Positions 1 to 7,424 of a stretch of 64,000 nt of DNA are shown piece by piece (position 1 is the stretch's first letter; every line of letters starts with the position of its first letter). Source of the DNA: Chloroflexota bacterium (GTDB lineage Bacteria > Chloroflexota > Limnocylindria > P2-11E); NCBI GenBank assembly GCA_027310565.1, contig DAIDAP010000036.1:1-64000 (forward strand), in the 5' to 3' direction. The translations under genes were made by a program, and so were the position numbers. The notes below the pieces were generated by a model that did not search any database, was not told where the DNA came from, and worked only from the letters and a program-made list of their open reading frames with translations.

Positions 1-108
1 GCGCTCTATGCGTTCTGGTTCCGCAAGCATCTCGACGAGAGCGCCGCGCTCGAGGCGCACGACGACACGGCCCTGCCCGCCGTATTCATCGGCGAGGCCG
101 CAGAATGA
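1..108 (+). CDS. C-terminal end of an RND-type efflux permease (partial)
   Basis: The first 35 codons are open from the window edge to TGA at 106-108. The peptide starts ALYAFWFRKHLDE, which resembles the hydrophobic-then-charged end of AcrB/CusA-type RND efflux permeases, where the last helix commonly ends in PALYALWFR. The stop overlaps the ATG of the TetR gene (ATGA), so the two are translationally coupled, as pump and local repressor often are. Only the tail is present, so the family call rests on a short motif and on the regulator beside it. It belongs to the alphaproteobacterial-looking part of the window. Confidence 0.45.
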   Translation, partial: ALYAFWFRKHLDESAALEAHDDTALPAVFIGEAAE

Positions 109-719
109 GCGCGGTCGAAGACGCCCTCAACACACGCGAGAGCGAGCAGCGCGCGAAAATCATCGCCACGGCCGAGCGTCTTTTCCGCGAGATCGGCTTC
201 CAGAAGACGACTGTCGCAGATATTGCGCGCGAGCTGCGCATGTCACCGGCGAATGTCTATCGTTTCTTTGGCTCCAAGGCGGAAATCCATATGGCCGTCG
301 CCCGCCAGTTGATGGGCGAAGTGGAGGCGGCCGCCGAGCGCCTCGCGTCTGGGCAGGGCTCCGCCGCCGAACGGTTGAGGACGCTGGTGCTCGGGAGCGA
401 AGCCATGAACGCCGAACGCTATGTGGCCGATCGCAAGCTGCACGAGATGGTTGAGGCGGCGCTGAACGAACACTGGCCCCTGATCGACGACCATATCGAC
501 CGACTGGACGGGATATTCGAACGCATCATCGCCTCGGGCATGGAAAGCGGCGAATTCGCCAAGGGCGACGCCAAGCTCGCCAGCAAGCTCGTTCGCACCG
601 CCTGCGTGCGCTTTTGCCATCCCCGCCTGATGGTCGAATTCGCACATCGCCCGCATCCAACGAGCGCCCAAATGATCGATTTCTGCCTTACGGCCTTGCG
701 GGCGGGCGTGGGCTCTTGA
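105..719 (+). CDS. TetR/AcrR family transcriptional regulator
   Basis: This 204-residue protein has the usual TetR size and layout. The N-terminal helix-turn-helix covers about residues 17-62, with the run IIATAERLFREIGFQKTTVADIA followed by MSPANVYRFFGSKAEI, typical of AcrR-like repressors. The C-terminal helical half would bind the effector and form the dimer. The start overlaps the stop of the upstream efflux-permease tail, so it probably represses that pump operon. Effector unknown. Codons ending in A/T (TAT, CAT, ATT) are commoner than in the genes after 4.4 kb. Confidence 0.9.
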   Translation: MSAVEDALNTRESEQRAKIIATAERLFREIGFQKTTVADIARELRMSPANVYRFFGSKAEIHMAVARQLMGEVEAAAERLASGQGSAAERLRTLVLGSEAMNAERYVADRKLHEMVEAALNEHWPLIDDHIDRLDGIFERIIASGMESGEFAKGDAKLASKLVRTACVRFCHPRLMVEFAHRPHPTSAQMIDFCLTALRAGVGS

Positions 720-822
720 CGGCGAGGATTTAGCCTATACGCCGCCCGCGGCGCTTGTATAGAATGTCACATTCGGGTGGAGACGCGCCGCCGCGCGGGC
801 TCAGGAAAACAGCAGAGCGGTA

Positions 823-1647
823 ATGAAAGTCACACTGGTTCAGATGAATTCGATTGGCGACAAGGCAGCCAATCTCGCCGCCGCCCGCGTCCTCATCGAG
901 CGGGCCGTTTCCCAGGAAAAGCCGGACTGGATTTGCCTGCCCGAGGTTTTCGACTTCATCGGCGGCTCGCGCGCCGAGAAAATGGCGGCGGCTGAAGACC
1001 TGCCCGGCGGCCCGGCCTATGAGATGTGCAGCGCTCTGGCGCGCGAGCATAAGGTCTTCATTCACGCGGGCTCGATTCTCGAGCGGATTCCGGGCGAAGA
1101 GCGGCTCCACAACACCAGCGTCGCCTTCAATCGCGACGGCAAGGAAGTCGCGCGCTACCGTAAAATCCATATGTTCGACATCACCGCGCCGGATGGCGCG
1201 AAATATCACGAGAGCGCCGCCTTCAAGCCCGGCGACGAGGTCGTGACCTATGACTGCGAAGGCGTCACGGTCGGCTGCGCGATCTGCTATGATCTGCGCT
1301 TCCCCTATCTGTTCCAGGCGCTCGCCGAAAAGGGCGCCGACCTCATTGCGCTGCCGTCGGCTTTCACTCTCGTCACCGGTAAGGATCACTGGGAAGTGCT
1401 CTGCCGCGCCCGCGCCATCGAGATGCAGGCCTATCTCTGCGCGCCCGCGCAGACCGGCGCTCACAAGGCGGGTCACGAGACGCGTTTCACCTATGGCAAT
1501 TCGCTGATCGTGGACCCGTGGGGCCATGTCGTCGCCAAGGCTTCGGATGGGCCCGGCCTCGTCTCGTCCTATGTCGATATCGACCGCATCCGGAAGGTGC
1601 GCGCCATGATCCCGGTTTCGCAGCACAGGGTCAAGCTGGCGGTGTAG
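823..1647 (+). CDS. Carbon-nitrogen hydrolase, Nit1/Nit2-like omega-amidase family
   Basis: The 274-residue protein carries the full nitrilase-superfamily triad: Glu41 in CLPEVFDF, Lys114 in YRKIHMFD, and nucleophile Cys155 in GCAICYDLRFP. The order and spacing match the Nit/omega-amidase branch, whose members hydrolyse omega-amides such as deaminated glutathione or 2-oxoglutaramate in the cytoplasm. The true substrate cannot be read from sequence. It is transcribed separately from the TetR gene, about 100 nt downstream. A TAGAAT box at 760-765 is a possible promoter. The start is the first ATG of the conserved MKVTLVQMNS opening. Confidence 0.85.
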   Translation: MKVTLVQMNSIGDKAANLAAARVLIERAVSQEKPDWICLPEVFDFIGGSRAEKMAAAEDLPGGPAYEMCSALAREHKVFIHAGSILERIPGEERLHNTSVAFNRDGKEVARYRKIHMFDITAPDGAKYHESAAFKPGDEVVTYDCEGVTVGCAICYDLRFPYLFQALAEKGADLIALPSAFTLVTGKDHWEVLCRARAIEMQAYLCAPAQTGAHKAGHETRFTYGNSLIVDPWGHVVAKASDGPGLVSSYVDIDRIRKVRAMIPVSQHRVKLAV

Positions 1648-1671
1648 CAAGCTTGAGCTTGTCATGTTGCA

Positions 1672-1705
1672 GCGCCGCATCGCCACGTCTGTGGCGAAGC
1701 GGCGC
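1672..1705 (+). terminator. Strong hairpin after the nitrilase gene, possible terminator
   Basis: GCGCCGC (1672-1678) pairs with GCGGCGC (1699-1705), and CGCCAC (1681-1686) pairs with GTGGCG (1691-1696) around a GTCT loop, with one A-A mismatch. It lies 25 nt after the stop codon. No clear T-tract follows, so it may be a processing or REP-like hairpin rather than an intrinsic terminator. The rest of the 220-nt gap (1648-1867) is AT-richer and probably holds the promoter of the next gene. Confidence 0.35.
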
Positions 1706-1867
1706 CACGGCCTTGCATCTCTATGATTTATGCGTACTATGTCGCTCGTAAGCTTATTGCTTGCGAACAATAATCAGTTTCGTCGCGTTACTCGATAGTC
1801 TGGGGAACGGCGTGGCAACGCTCATCAGCACCAACGCGGCAGACGCTCCGGTCTGTGACCATCCAGC

Positions 1868-2203
1868 ATGGTAAGAAAGAACGAGCAAGGAAATACGCTG
1901 ACGCGCGCCGCTTTGAGGGAAGCGGTCTATGGCTGCTGCCCGACGTTGTCGCGCGCGGAAGCGCGCAAGATTCTGGATTCGACCTTCGACGAGATCAGCG
2001 AGGCCTTGCTGCGAGGCGAGTGCGTCAAACTGCGTTCATTCGGCACTTTCAACGTACGATCCAAGCGCGAGCGCATCGGCCGCAATCCAAAGACCGGGGT
2101 TGAAGCCACAATTACGCCGCGTCGCGTCCTCACCTTCAAGGCGTCTCCCGTGCTCGTTGCGCATGTCAACGGCGACGCCATCATCCCGATAGAGGATGAT
2201 TGA
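1868..2203 (+). CDS. IHF/HU-family DNA-binding protein (IHF alpha-like)
   Basis: This 111-residue protein is a DNABII nucleoid protein. It has the helical dimer base (TLTRAALREAVYG...), then VKLRSFGTFNVRSKRERIGR and the DNA-arm signature RNPKTGVEATITPRRVLTF, which fits the IHF/HU beta-arm. The threonine- and arginine-rich arm (ITPRR) points to IHF alpha rather than HU. It would bend DNA in replication, recombination or transcription. An acidic tail (PIEDD) extends slightly past the usual end. The gene is monocistronic in a gap-rich setting. It belongs to the alphaproteobacterial-looking segment. Confidence 0.85.
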   Translation: MVRKNEQGNTLTRAALREAVYGCCPTLSRAEARKILDSTFDEISEALLRGECVKLRSFGTFNVRSKRERIGRNPKTGVEATITPRRVLTFKASPVLVAHVNGDAIIPIEDD

Positions 2204-2291
2204 GAAACAAGCGCCGGCCGTGCAAAGGTGAGGGGAGCGCCAGAGCGCCCGCAGCGGAATGTGGGCGACGCCATCCTTCAAAGGGCCAAAG

Positions 2292-4397
2292 ATGCGAAAG
2301 TTGAGCGCGGCCGTCGCCGCCTTCGCCGTTCTTGCCGCGCTGATCGGCGCGCATAGCAAGGATCCTGATCTATTTGTTCTCGCAGTCGCCGCCGGGCTCT
2401 ACGCCTACACCACCTGGCGCGGCGCCGAGATGTCCAGCTTCATGAAGATCTTCGCGACGATCTTCTCGACCGAGACGATCGTCTTCGGCTTCGTTCGGCT
2501 GCTGCAGGGCGAAGGCGTCTGGCCGCAGACGCTCGCCAGCTACGCGCCGCCGGAGAGCATGTCGGTCACGGTCGCGGTCTTCTCCATCATGGTCTATGCG
2601 ATTTCCCGCATCCCCGTGGTGCAGGAAATGATCCGCATCGCGGACCTCTACTTCAACGCCGACGATCGAGGCGAAGCGCGCGTCTGGCCGTTCCCGCGTT
2701 TCACGGCGCACGAGCGGGGGATCGCCATCGCGATGATCGTCGTGCTGGTGCTGATCAATCAGGGGCAGGTCGGCATTTCCGTGCGCCTGTCCTTCTTCAA
2801 CCGCGACTGGTTCAACGCGATCCAGGAGAAGAACGCCGCTGAGTTCTGGCGTCAGCTTCTCTACGTCTTCACGCCCTGGGCTTTCATCTACGTCACCACG
2901 GCGGTGGTGGAGTACGTCCTGAAATCGATGCTCACCATCCGTTGGCGCCGTTGGCTGACCGAGCATTATGTGCGCCGCTGGCTCGGCGCGCATACGCATT
3001 ACGGGATGACGCTCGCGGGCGGCGACGCCGACAACCCCGACCAGCGCATCGCCGAGGACGTGAACCGCTTCATCGACGGCGGCGAGGAAGGATACGGCAT
3101 CTACTCCTATTCGATCCTGCTGATTTCGACGCTCAGCTCGCTCGTCTCCTTTTCCTTCGTGCTGTGGGAGCTCTCCGGCAATTACGCGCTGCCGGGCACG
3201 AGTATCTATATTCCGGGCTTCCTGTTCTGGGTCGCGCTGATCTACGCTTCGCTCGGCACGATCGTGACGCATCTCATCGGCCGCTCGCTCACGCGCCTTT
3301 TCTTCGAGCAGCAGAAGCGAGAAGCCGATTTCCGCTTCTCCCTCGCGCGTCTGCGCGAATATAGCGAGCAGATCGCGCTGCTCTCGGGCGAGCACGAAGA
3401 GGAGGGATCGCTGCTGCGGCGCTTCCAGCGCGTCTTCGCCAACTATCTCGCGATCGTCCGCAAGCGCAAGGAGCTGATGGGCTTCACCGCGGCCTATGGC
3501 CAGCTTTCGCCGATCATTCCCTATCTGATCACTGCGCCCTTCTATTTCGCCGGGAAGATCCAGCTCGGCGTGATGACGCAGACGGCGAGCGCCTTCGGGC
3601 GGGTGGAGAGCGCGCTCACATTTTTCATCACCTATTACACCTTCCTCGCGAGCTTCAAATCCGTGCTCGACCGCCTGACCTCCTTCGATCGGGCGATCGA
3701 CTCGGCGCAGGCCACCATCCAAAATGCGCAGGTCGTTTCCCGCGCGGCGAGCCCGGAGATCAGCCTGCGGAACCTGACGCTCTCGCTGCCCGACGGCCGG
3801 CGCATCGTGCAGGTCGACGCGCTCGCTTTCGAGCCGCGCCAGTCGGCGTTGCTGACCGGCCCTTCCGGCTCGGGCAAGTCGACTCTCTTCCGCGCCGTCG
3901 CCGGCATCTGGCCGCACGCCGTCGGCAACATCCGGCTTCCGGAAGGCGCGCGCCTGATGCTGGCGCCGCAGCGTCCCTACATCCCGATGGGCACGCTGGC
4001 GCAGGCGGTCGTCTATCCCGGCGAGGCGGAGCATTTCTCCCGCGCCGAGATCGAGGAGGCGCTGCGCGCCGCGCGGCTCGCGCCCTTTGTCGAGCGTCTC
4101 GACGAAGACAATAATTGGGGTCAGCGCCTTTCCGGCGGCGAGCAGCAGCGCGTCGCCATCGCACGGGCGCTCGTCAACCGGCCGCGCATCCTCGTCGCCG
4201 ACGAGCCCACGGGCAACCTCGACCCGGTCACGAGCTGGGAGATCATCAAGCTGCTCGTCCGTGTGAACGAGATCGGCACGACGCTGGTGATCGCGACGCA
4301 CAACGCCGAGATCGTGAACGCGCTCCGGCGCCGCGTCGTCCATCTCGACCACGGCCGCGTCGTCCGGGACGAGCCGGAAGGGCAGTACGCGGCATGA
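2292..4397 (+). CDS. Chimeric frame: YddA/SbmA-like ABC transporter joined to FtsE C-terminus
   Basis: Residues 1 to about 600 form an ABC_membrane_2 exporter of the YddA/SbmA/ABCD type: membrane helices, the NPDQRIAEDV motif, and a nucleotide-binding domain with Walker A GPSGSGKST. From the signature LSGGEQQR (near 4128) the protein changes character. ADEPTGNLDP, TSWEII, TTLVIATHN and HLDHGRVVRDE are FtsE hallmarks, whereas YddA proteins have DEATSALD. The frame ends in ATGA overlapping ftsX, the normal ftsE-ftsX junction. The start at 2292 has AAGGG 7 nt upstream; an ATG at 2259 is also in frame. Most likely an assembly chimera of two genomes. A natural fusion would give a transporter with a foreign ATPase half. 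Confidence 0.85.
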   Translation: MRKLSAAVAAFAVLAALIGAHSKDPDLFVLAVAAGLYAYTTWRGAEMSSFMKIFATIFSTETIVFGFVRLLQGEGVWPQTLASYAPPESMSVTVAVFSIMVYAISRIPVVQEMIRIADLYFNADDRGEARVWPFPRFTAHERGIAIAMIVVLVLINQGQVGISVRLSFFNRDWFNAIQEKNAAEFWRQLLYVFTPWAFIYVTTAVVEYVLKSMLTIRWRRWLTEHYVRRWLGAHTHYGMTLAGGDADNPDQRIAEDVNRFIDGGEEGYGIYSYSILLISTLSSLVSFSFVLWELSGNYALPGTSIYIPGFLFWVALIYASLGTIVTHLIGRSLTRLFFEQQKREADFRFSLARLREYSEQIALLSGEHEEEGSLLRRFQRVFANYLAIVRKRKELMGFTAAYGQLSPIIPYLITAPFYFAGKIQLGVMTQTASAFGRVESALTFFITYYTFLASFKSVLDRLTSFDRAIDSAQATIQNAQVVSRAASPEISLRNLTLSLPDGRRIVQVDALAFEPRQSALLTGPSGSGKSTLFRAVAGIWPHAVGNIRLPEGARLMLAPQRPYIPMGTLAQAVVYPGEAEHFSRAEIEEALRAARLAPFVERLDEDNNWGQRLSGGEQQRVAIARALVNRPRILVADEPTGNLDPVTSWEIIKLLVRVNEIGTTLVIATHNAEIVNALRRRVVHLDHGRVVRDEPEGQYAA
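4128..4175. other. Composition and taxonomic breakpoint (probable assembly junction)
   Basis: Within the codons for LSGGEQQRVAIARAL the frame passes from alphaproteobacterial-like sequence to high-GC Terrabacteria-like sequence. This stretch is one of the most conserved parts of any ABC ATPase, so two unrelated genomes could share a long identical word here and be joined by an assembler. Upstream codons often end in A or T (GAA, AAT, TAT); downstream codons end almost only in G or C. Confidence 0.75.
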
Positions 4398-5284
4398 GAC
4401 GCATCGCCTACGTCGTCACCGCGGCCGTCCAGGGTTTCCTGCGCAACCCCGCGATGAGCATCGCCTCGACGCTCACCGTGACGCTGATGCTCACGCTCTT
4501 CGCGTTCTTCCTCACCACGGACCGCGGCCTGCAGGCCGCGGTCACGGTGCTCGAGGCGAAGGTCGAGCTGGCCCTCTTCATCGACGACAACGCGAAGGTC
4601 TCGCAGATCCTCGACCTCAAGACGAAGATCGAGGCCAACCCATCGGTCGCGCGGGTCGACTACATCACGAAGGAGCAGGCGCTCCAGCGCCTCAAGGACA
4701 TCGCCGCCCGGCGTCCGGACTTCGCGGTCGCCGACATCGGCACGAACCCACTGCCGGCGTCCCTCGAGATCAAGATGGCCGACCCGCGCGAGGCCAAGCG
4801 GCTCGCGGCGGACCTGCGTGCGGAGATCGGGAAGGGCGTCGTCTACGACGTCATCGACAACCCGCAGGTCGTCGATCAGCTGCTCACGATCACACGCGTC
4901 CTGTCGGTGGGTGGGCTCGCGATCCTCGGCATGATGCTGTTCGTAGCGCTCTTCGTGATCGTGAACACGATCCGCATCGCGGTGCACGCACGCCGTGACG
5001 AGATCGAGATCATGCAGCTCGTCGGCGCGTCCGACTGGCTCGTGCGCTGGCCGTTCATCCTCGAGGGGATGATCGTCGGCGCCCTCGGTGCCGTCGTCTC
5101 GCTCGCGGTGCTCTTCGCCGCGGCCGGGCCGGTGACGAGCACGATGCTCGACTTCCTCGACCTCCTGCCGGTGAACTTCGGTCCGGACTTCGTCGCCCAG
5201 CTCGTCGCCACGGTCTTCGCCGTCGCGCTCCTCGTCGGCGCGGGTGGGGCCACGCTCTCGGTGCGCGCCCACCTCGCCAAGTGA
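4394..5284 (+). CDS. ftsX: Cell division protein FtsX
   Basis: The 296-residue protein has the FtsX layout: a short cytoplasmic start, a first membrane helix at about residues 20-45 (MSIASTLTVTLMLTLFAFFL), a large extracytoplasmic domain of about 120 residues, then three helices in the C-terminal half. The cytoplasmic MQLVGAS motif, which contacts FtsE, is present. FtsEX activates peptidoglycan hydrolases during division, and the next gene is a coiled-coil M23 peptidase, the expected partner. It overlaps the upstream FtsE-like frame by ATGA, so ftsE would normally precede it. The 5' two thirds of the genuine ftsE is missing from this window. Confidence 0.93.
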   Translation: MRRIAYVVTAAVQGFLRNPAMSIASTLTVTLMLTLFAFFLTTDRGLQAAVTVLEAKVELALFIDDNAKVSQILDLKTKIEANPSVARVDYITKEQALQRLKDIAARRPDFAVADIGTNPLPASLEIKMADPREAKRLAADLRAEIGKGVVYDVIDNPQVVDQLLTITRVLSVGGLAILGMMLFVALFVIVNTIRIAVHARRDEIEIMQLVGASDWLVRWPFILEGMIVGALGAVVSLAVLFAAAGPVTSTMLDFLDLLPVNFGPDFVAQLVATVFAVALLVGAGGATLSVRAHLAK

Positions 5285-5339
5285 CGACGAGGGAGAGCGC
5301 TTGACCGCCGAGCGGGCGGGGTGGGAGCATTGGGGATCC

Positions 5340-6662
5340 ATGGGAGCTCCCCGGACCGTCCGGGGAGGTGGGAGCTGGAGGAGACGCGGCCCGCGCGCGG
5401 CGTTCGTCGCGCTGACGGCGCTCGCCGTCGTCATCGGTCAGCAGGCGCCGGCCCGGGCTGACGACCCGCTCCAGGAAGCCCTGCGCCGCAAACAGGATCT
5501 CGAGCGCGCCGTCGCGCAGTCGCGCGCCGACGCGCAGCGCTACGTCCAGGCGGCGAACCGGTTCCAGGCCGCGGTGACCGCCGCGAACGCGCGCATCACG
5601 ACGCTCGCCGCCGATCAGGAGGCGGCGCAGTCCGAAGCCGACGCGCTGAAGCTCGAGATCCAGATAAGCGAGGAGGAGCTCGCCCTCGTCGCGTTCCAGA
5701 TCGACCAGACGAAGGCGGAGGCGGACTCGCTCGGCGCGCAGGCCGACGCGCAGGAGAAGCTCCTCGCCGATCGCGAGGACCTCTACGCCAGGCGCCTTCG
5801 CCTCACGTACCAGCAGGCGCTCGTGTCGCCGCTCGAGATGCTGCTCTCGTCGTCCTCCCTTATGGAGTTCGCCTCGCGGGTGCAGGCGATGATCCTCGTG
5901 AGCCGCCAGGACCGGCAGCTCGCGGACGAGATCAGGGCGCTGCGCGCGGACACCGCCGACAAGCTGTCGGCGGCCCTGGACGCGGAGCGGCAGATCGCGG
6001 GGCTGCAGGCGCAGATCGAGGAGCAGAGGCGGAGGCTCGGCGTGGAGAAGGCCCGCTACGAGGAGCTCGTCGCCCAGGCGCGGGAGGCGATCGACCAGCA
6101 GGCCGCGGAACGCGCGAACGCGGCCGAGAGCCGCAACGCGCAGCTCGGCGGCGCCAGCGCGGCGAACAAGCAGACCGCCGCGCTCACCGTCGAGCTCGAG
6201 CGCGCGTCGGCGCTCTACGAGCAGCTGGCGGCGGCGCAGGCGGCCGGCTCGGGTCTGGGGGCCTTCAGCGGCAAGTTCTCCATCTGGCCGCTGCGCGGGC
6301 CGATCACGTCCGGCTTCGGACCGCGCTGGGGCAGCTTCCACAACGGGCTCGACATCGCGGCTCCCATGTACACGCCGATCAAGGCGCCGGCGAGCGGCAG
6401 GGTCACGACCGTGGGCAAGCCGTACCTCGCGTACGGTGACACGGCCGAGGTGGTCATCATCGCGCACGGCAACAACGCCTCCACGCTCTACGGGCACCTT
6501 GACGACCGCGTGAAGCCCCCGCCGGTACGGGTCGGTCAGTACGTGACGGTCGGCGAGACGATCGGTTTCATCGGAGTGACGGGCTGGACGACCGGACCCC
6601 ACGTGCACTTCACGGTGATCTCCAACGGGCGGGCGGTGAACCCGCTGCCGTACCTCCCGTAG
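5340..6662 (+). CDS. EnvC-like murein hydrolase, coiled coil plus LytM (M23) domain
   Basis: This 440-residue protein begins with an Arg-rich segment and a signal peptide that ends near ARADD. A long coiled coil (about residues 45-300, rich in A, E, Q and R) is followed by a complete M23/LytM domain. The zinc ligands are visible: His334 and Asp338 in FHNGLDIAAP, and His423 of PHVHF, with His421 as catalytic partner. The domain therefore looks catalytically intact, unlike E. coli EnvC. It lies directly after ftsX, matching the FtsEX-controlled hydrolases (EnvC, PcsB, RipC types). Earlier in-frame codons exist, but the ATG at 5340 places the signal peptide correctly. Confidence 0.9.
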   Translation: MGAPRTVRGGGSWRRRGPRAAFVALTALAVVIGQQAPARADDPLQEALRRKQDLERAVAQSRADAQRYVQAANRFQAAVTAANARITTLAADQEAAQSEADALKLEIQISEEELALVAFQIDQTKAEADSLGAQADAQEKLLADREDLYARRLRLTYQQALVSPLEMLLSSSSLMEFASRVQAMILVSRQDRQLADEIRALRADTADKLSAALDAERQIAGLQAQIEEQRRRLGVEKARYEELVAQAREAIDQQAAERANAAESRNAQLGGASAANKQTAALTVELERASALYEQLAAAQAAGSGLGAFSGKFSIWPLRGPITSGFGPRWGSFHNGLDIAAPMYTPIKAPASGRVTTVGKPYLAYGDTAEVVIIAHGNNASTLYGHLDDRVKPPPVRVGQYVTVGETIGFIGVTGWTTGPHVHFTVISNGRAVNPLPYLP

Positions 6663-6718
6663 CCCCGCCGCTTGCGCGGCGCCCGACCGCTCCGGGATGC
6701 CGTACCATCGTCGACGAG

Positions 6719-6732
6719 AGAAAGGAGGTGAT
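6719..6732 (+). promoter_or_regulatory. Perfect Shine-Dalgarno complementary to the 16S 3' end
   Basis: AGAAAGGAGGTGAT is complementary over 14 nt to the usual 16S rRNA 3' end. It is much stronger than any other ribosome binding site in this window, where most genes have weak or no Shine-Dalgarno. A TACCAT box at 6703-6708 is a possible -10 element. Confidence 0.7.
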
Positions 6733-6737
6733 GTGGA

Positions 6738-6824
6738 GTGGGCGATGCCAGTGGGAAACCAAAGACCCAGCGGCGCTCACTTCAGCCTTTCGGTATGCAT
6801 CGATCTGAGGTGATCGCGATCTAG
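6738..6824 (+). CDS. Possible 28-residue basic peptide in a small structured transcription unit
   Basis: A GTG at 6738 sits 9 nt after the GGAGG of a perfect Shine-Dalgarno and opens a 28-codon frame ending in TAG at 6822-6824. The peptide begins MGDASGKPKTQRRSLQ and is basic. Two other starts lie near the same site in other frames: ATG at 6731 (25 residues) and GTG at 6733 (26 residues). Both are too close to the Shine-Dalgarno for best spacing. The frame overlaps a long RNA hairpin and is followed by an intrinsic terminator, so the unit could encode a peptide, an RNA, or both. I recognise no family. Confidence 0.4.
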   Translation: MGDASGKPKTQRRSLQPFGMHRSEVIAI

Positions 6825-6839
6825 TCGCGGGTCTTTGGT
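6758..6839 (+). ncRNA. Long nested RNA hairpin between the M23 gene and smpB
   Basis: ACCAAAGACCC (6758-6768) is perfectly complementary to GGGTCTTTGGT (6829-6839). GCG (6770-6772) and CGC (6826-6828) extend this stem. Inside it, TCACTTCAG (6777-6785) pairs with CTGAGGTGA (6805-6813) with one G-U. Two nested helices of 9 to 14 pairs followed by an intrinsic terminator are strong evidence of a structured RNA. It is not the tmRNA, which lies at 11.6-12.0 kb, and it matches no family I can name. Confidence 0.5.
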
Positions 6840-6853
6840 GACCCCGGCAAATC

Positions 6854-6888
6854 GGGCGGCGGCAGCGATGCCGCCGCCCTTCTCTTTT
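6854..6888 (+). terminator. Intrinsic terminator with GCGA tetraloop
   Basis: GGGCGGCGGCA (6854-6864) and TGCCGCCGCCC (6869-6879) form a perfect 11-bp stem closed by a GCGA (GNRA) loop and followed by TTCTCTTTT. It ends the small structured unit and separates it from smpB. Confidence 0.85.
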
Positions 6889-6898
6889 CCGACCGCTC

Positions 6899-6904
6899 TA
6901 GGCT
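6899..6904 (+). promoter_or_regulatory. TAGGCT -10 box, leaderless start of smpB
   Basis: TAGGCT ends 7 nt before the smpB ATG and no Shine-Dalgarno intervenes, so transcription would begin at or next to the start codon. Confidence 0.4.
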
Positions 6905-6911
6905 CTGTTCC

Positions 6912-7421
6912 ATGCGAGAGCGCGCGCGCGCCACTCCCGGATCGGACGCGCCGAAGAAGCGCGACGTCGAACTCGCCGACAACCGGCGCGCGCGGTTCGA
7001 CTACGCGATCGAGGAGCGTCTCGAGGCCGGGATCGCCCTCGCCGGCACCGAGATCAAGTCGCTTCGGGCGGGTCACGTCAACCTCCGCGACGGCTACGTG
7101 AAGATCGAGAAGGGCGAGGCCTGGCTGCGGAACGTGCACATCTCGCCGTGGACGCACGGCGGGTACGGCAACCACGAGCCGCTCAGGGCGCGGAAGCTGC
7201 TGCTCCATCGGGGCGAGATCGCCCACCTGGTCGGGGCGGTCGCGCAGAAGGGCTACACGATCGTCCCGCTCCGCTTGTACACCAAGCAGGGCCGCGCGAA
7301 GGTCGAGCTGGCGCTGGCCCGAGGGAAGCGCAGGTACGAGAAGCGCCAGGTGATCAGGGAGCGCGAAGCCGCACGCGAGATGGATGCGGCGATCCGCCGC
7401 CGCGCCCCGCGCACCTCCTGA
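6912..7421 (+). CDS. smpB: SsrA-binding protein SmpB
   Basis: The 169-residue protein is SmpB, the tmRNA partner that delivers alanyl-tmRNA to stalled ribosomes. Conserved blocks are NRRARFDYAIEERLEAGIAL, GTEIKSLRAGHVNLRDGYV, HISPW, the GNHEPLRARKLLLH block, and KQGRAKVELALARGKRRYEKR. A basic C-terminal tail enters the ribosomal A site. The N-terminal 18 residues are an extra basic extension. The matching tmRNA gene is about 4.2 kb away on the other strand. No Shine-Dalgarno precedes the ATG. Confidence 0.96.
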   Translation: MRERARATPGSDAPKKRDVELADNRRARFDYAIEERLEAGIALAGTEIKSLRAGHVNLRDGYVKIEKGEAWLRNVHISPWTHGGYGNHEPLRARKLLLHRGEIAHLVGAVAQKGYTIVPLRLYTKQGRAKVELALARGKRRYEKRQVIREREAAREMDAAIRRRAPRTS

Positions 7422-7424
7422 GGG

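Noticed and set aside
1..4130. Horizontal transfer of an alphaproteobacterial island into the main genome
   Set aside because: No integrase, tRNA, repeat or IS marks a boundary, and the break lies inside a conserved word of two homologous ATPases, which fits an assembly join better.
6660..6900. tmRNA or 6S RNA upstream of smpB
   Set aside because: No tmRNA ends or tag are present, and the true ssrA is at 11630-11981. The helices do not form the long duplex with central bubble of 6S RNA.
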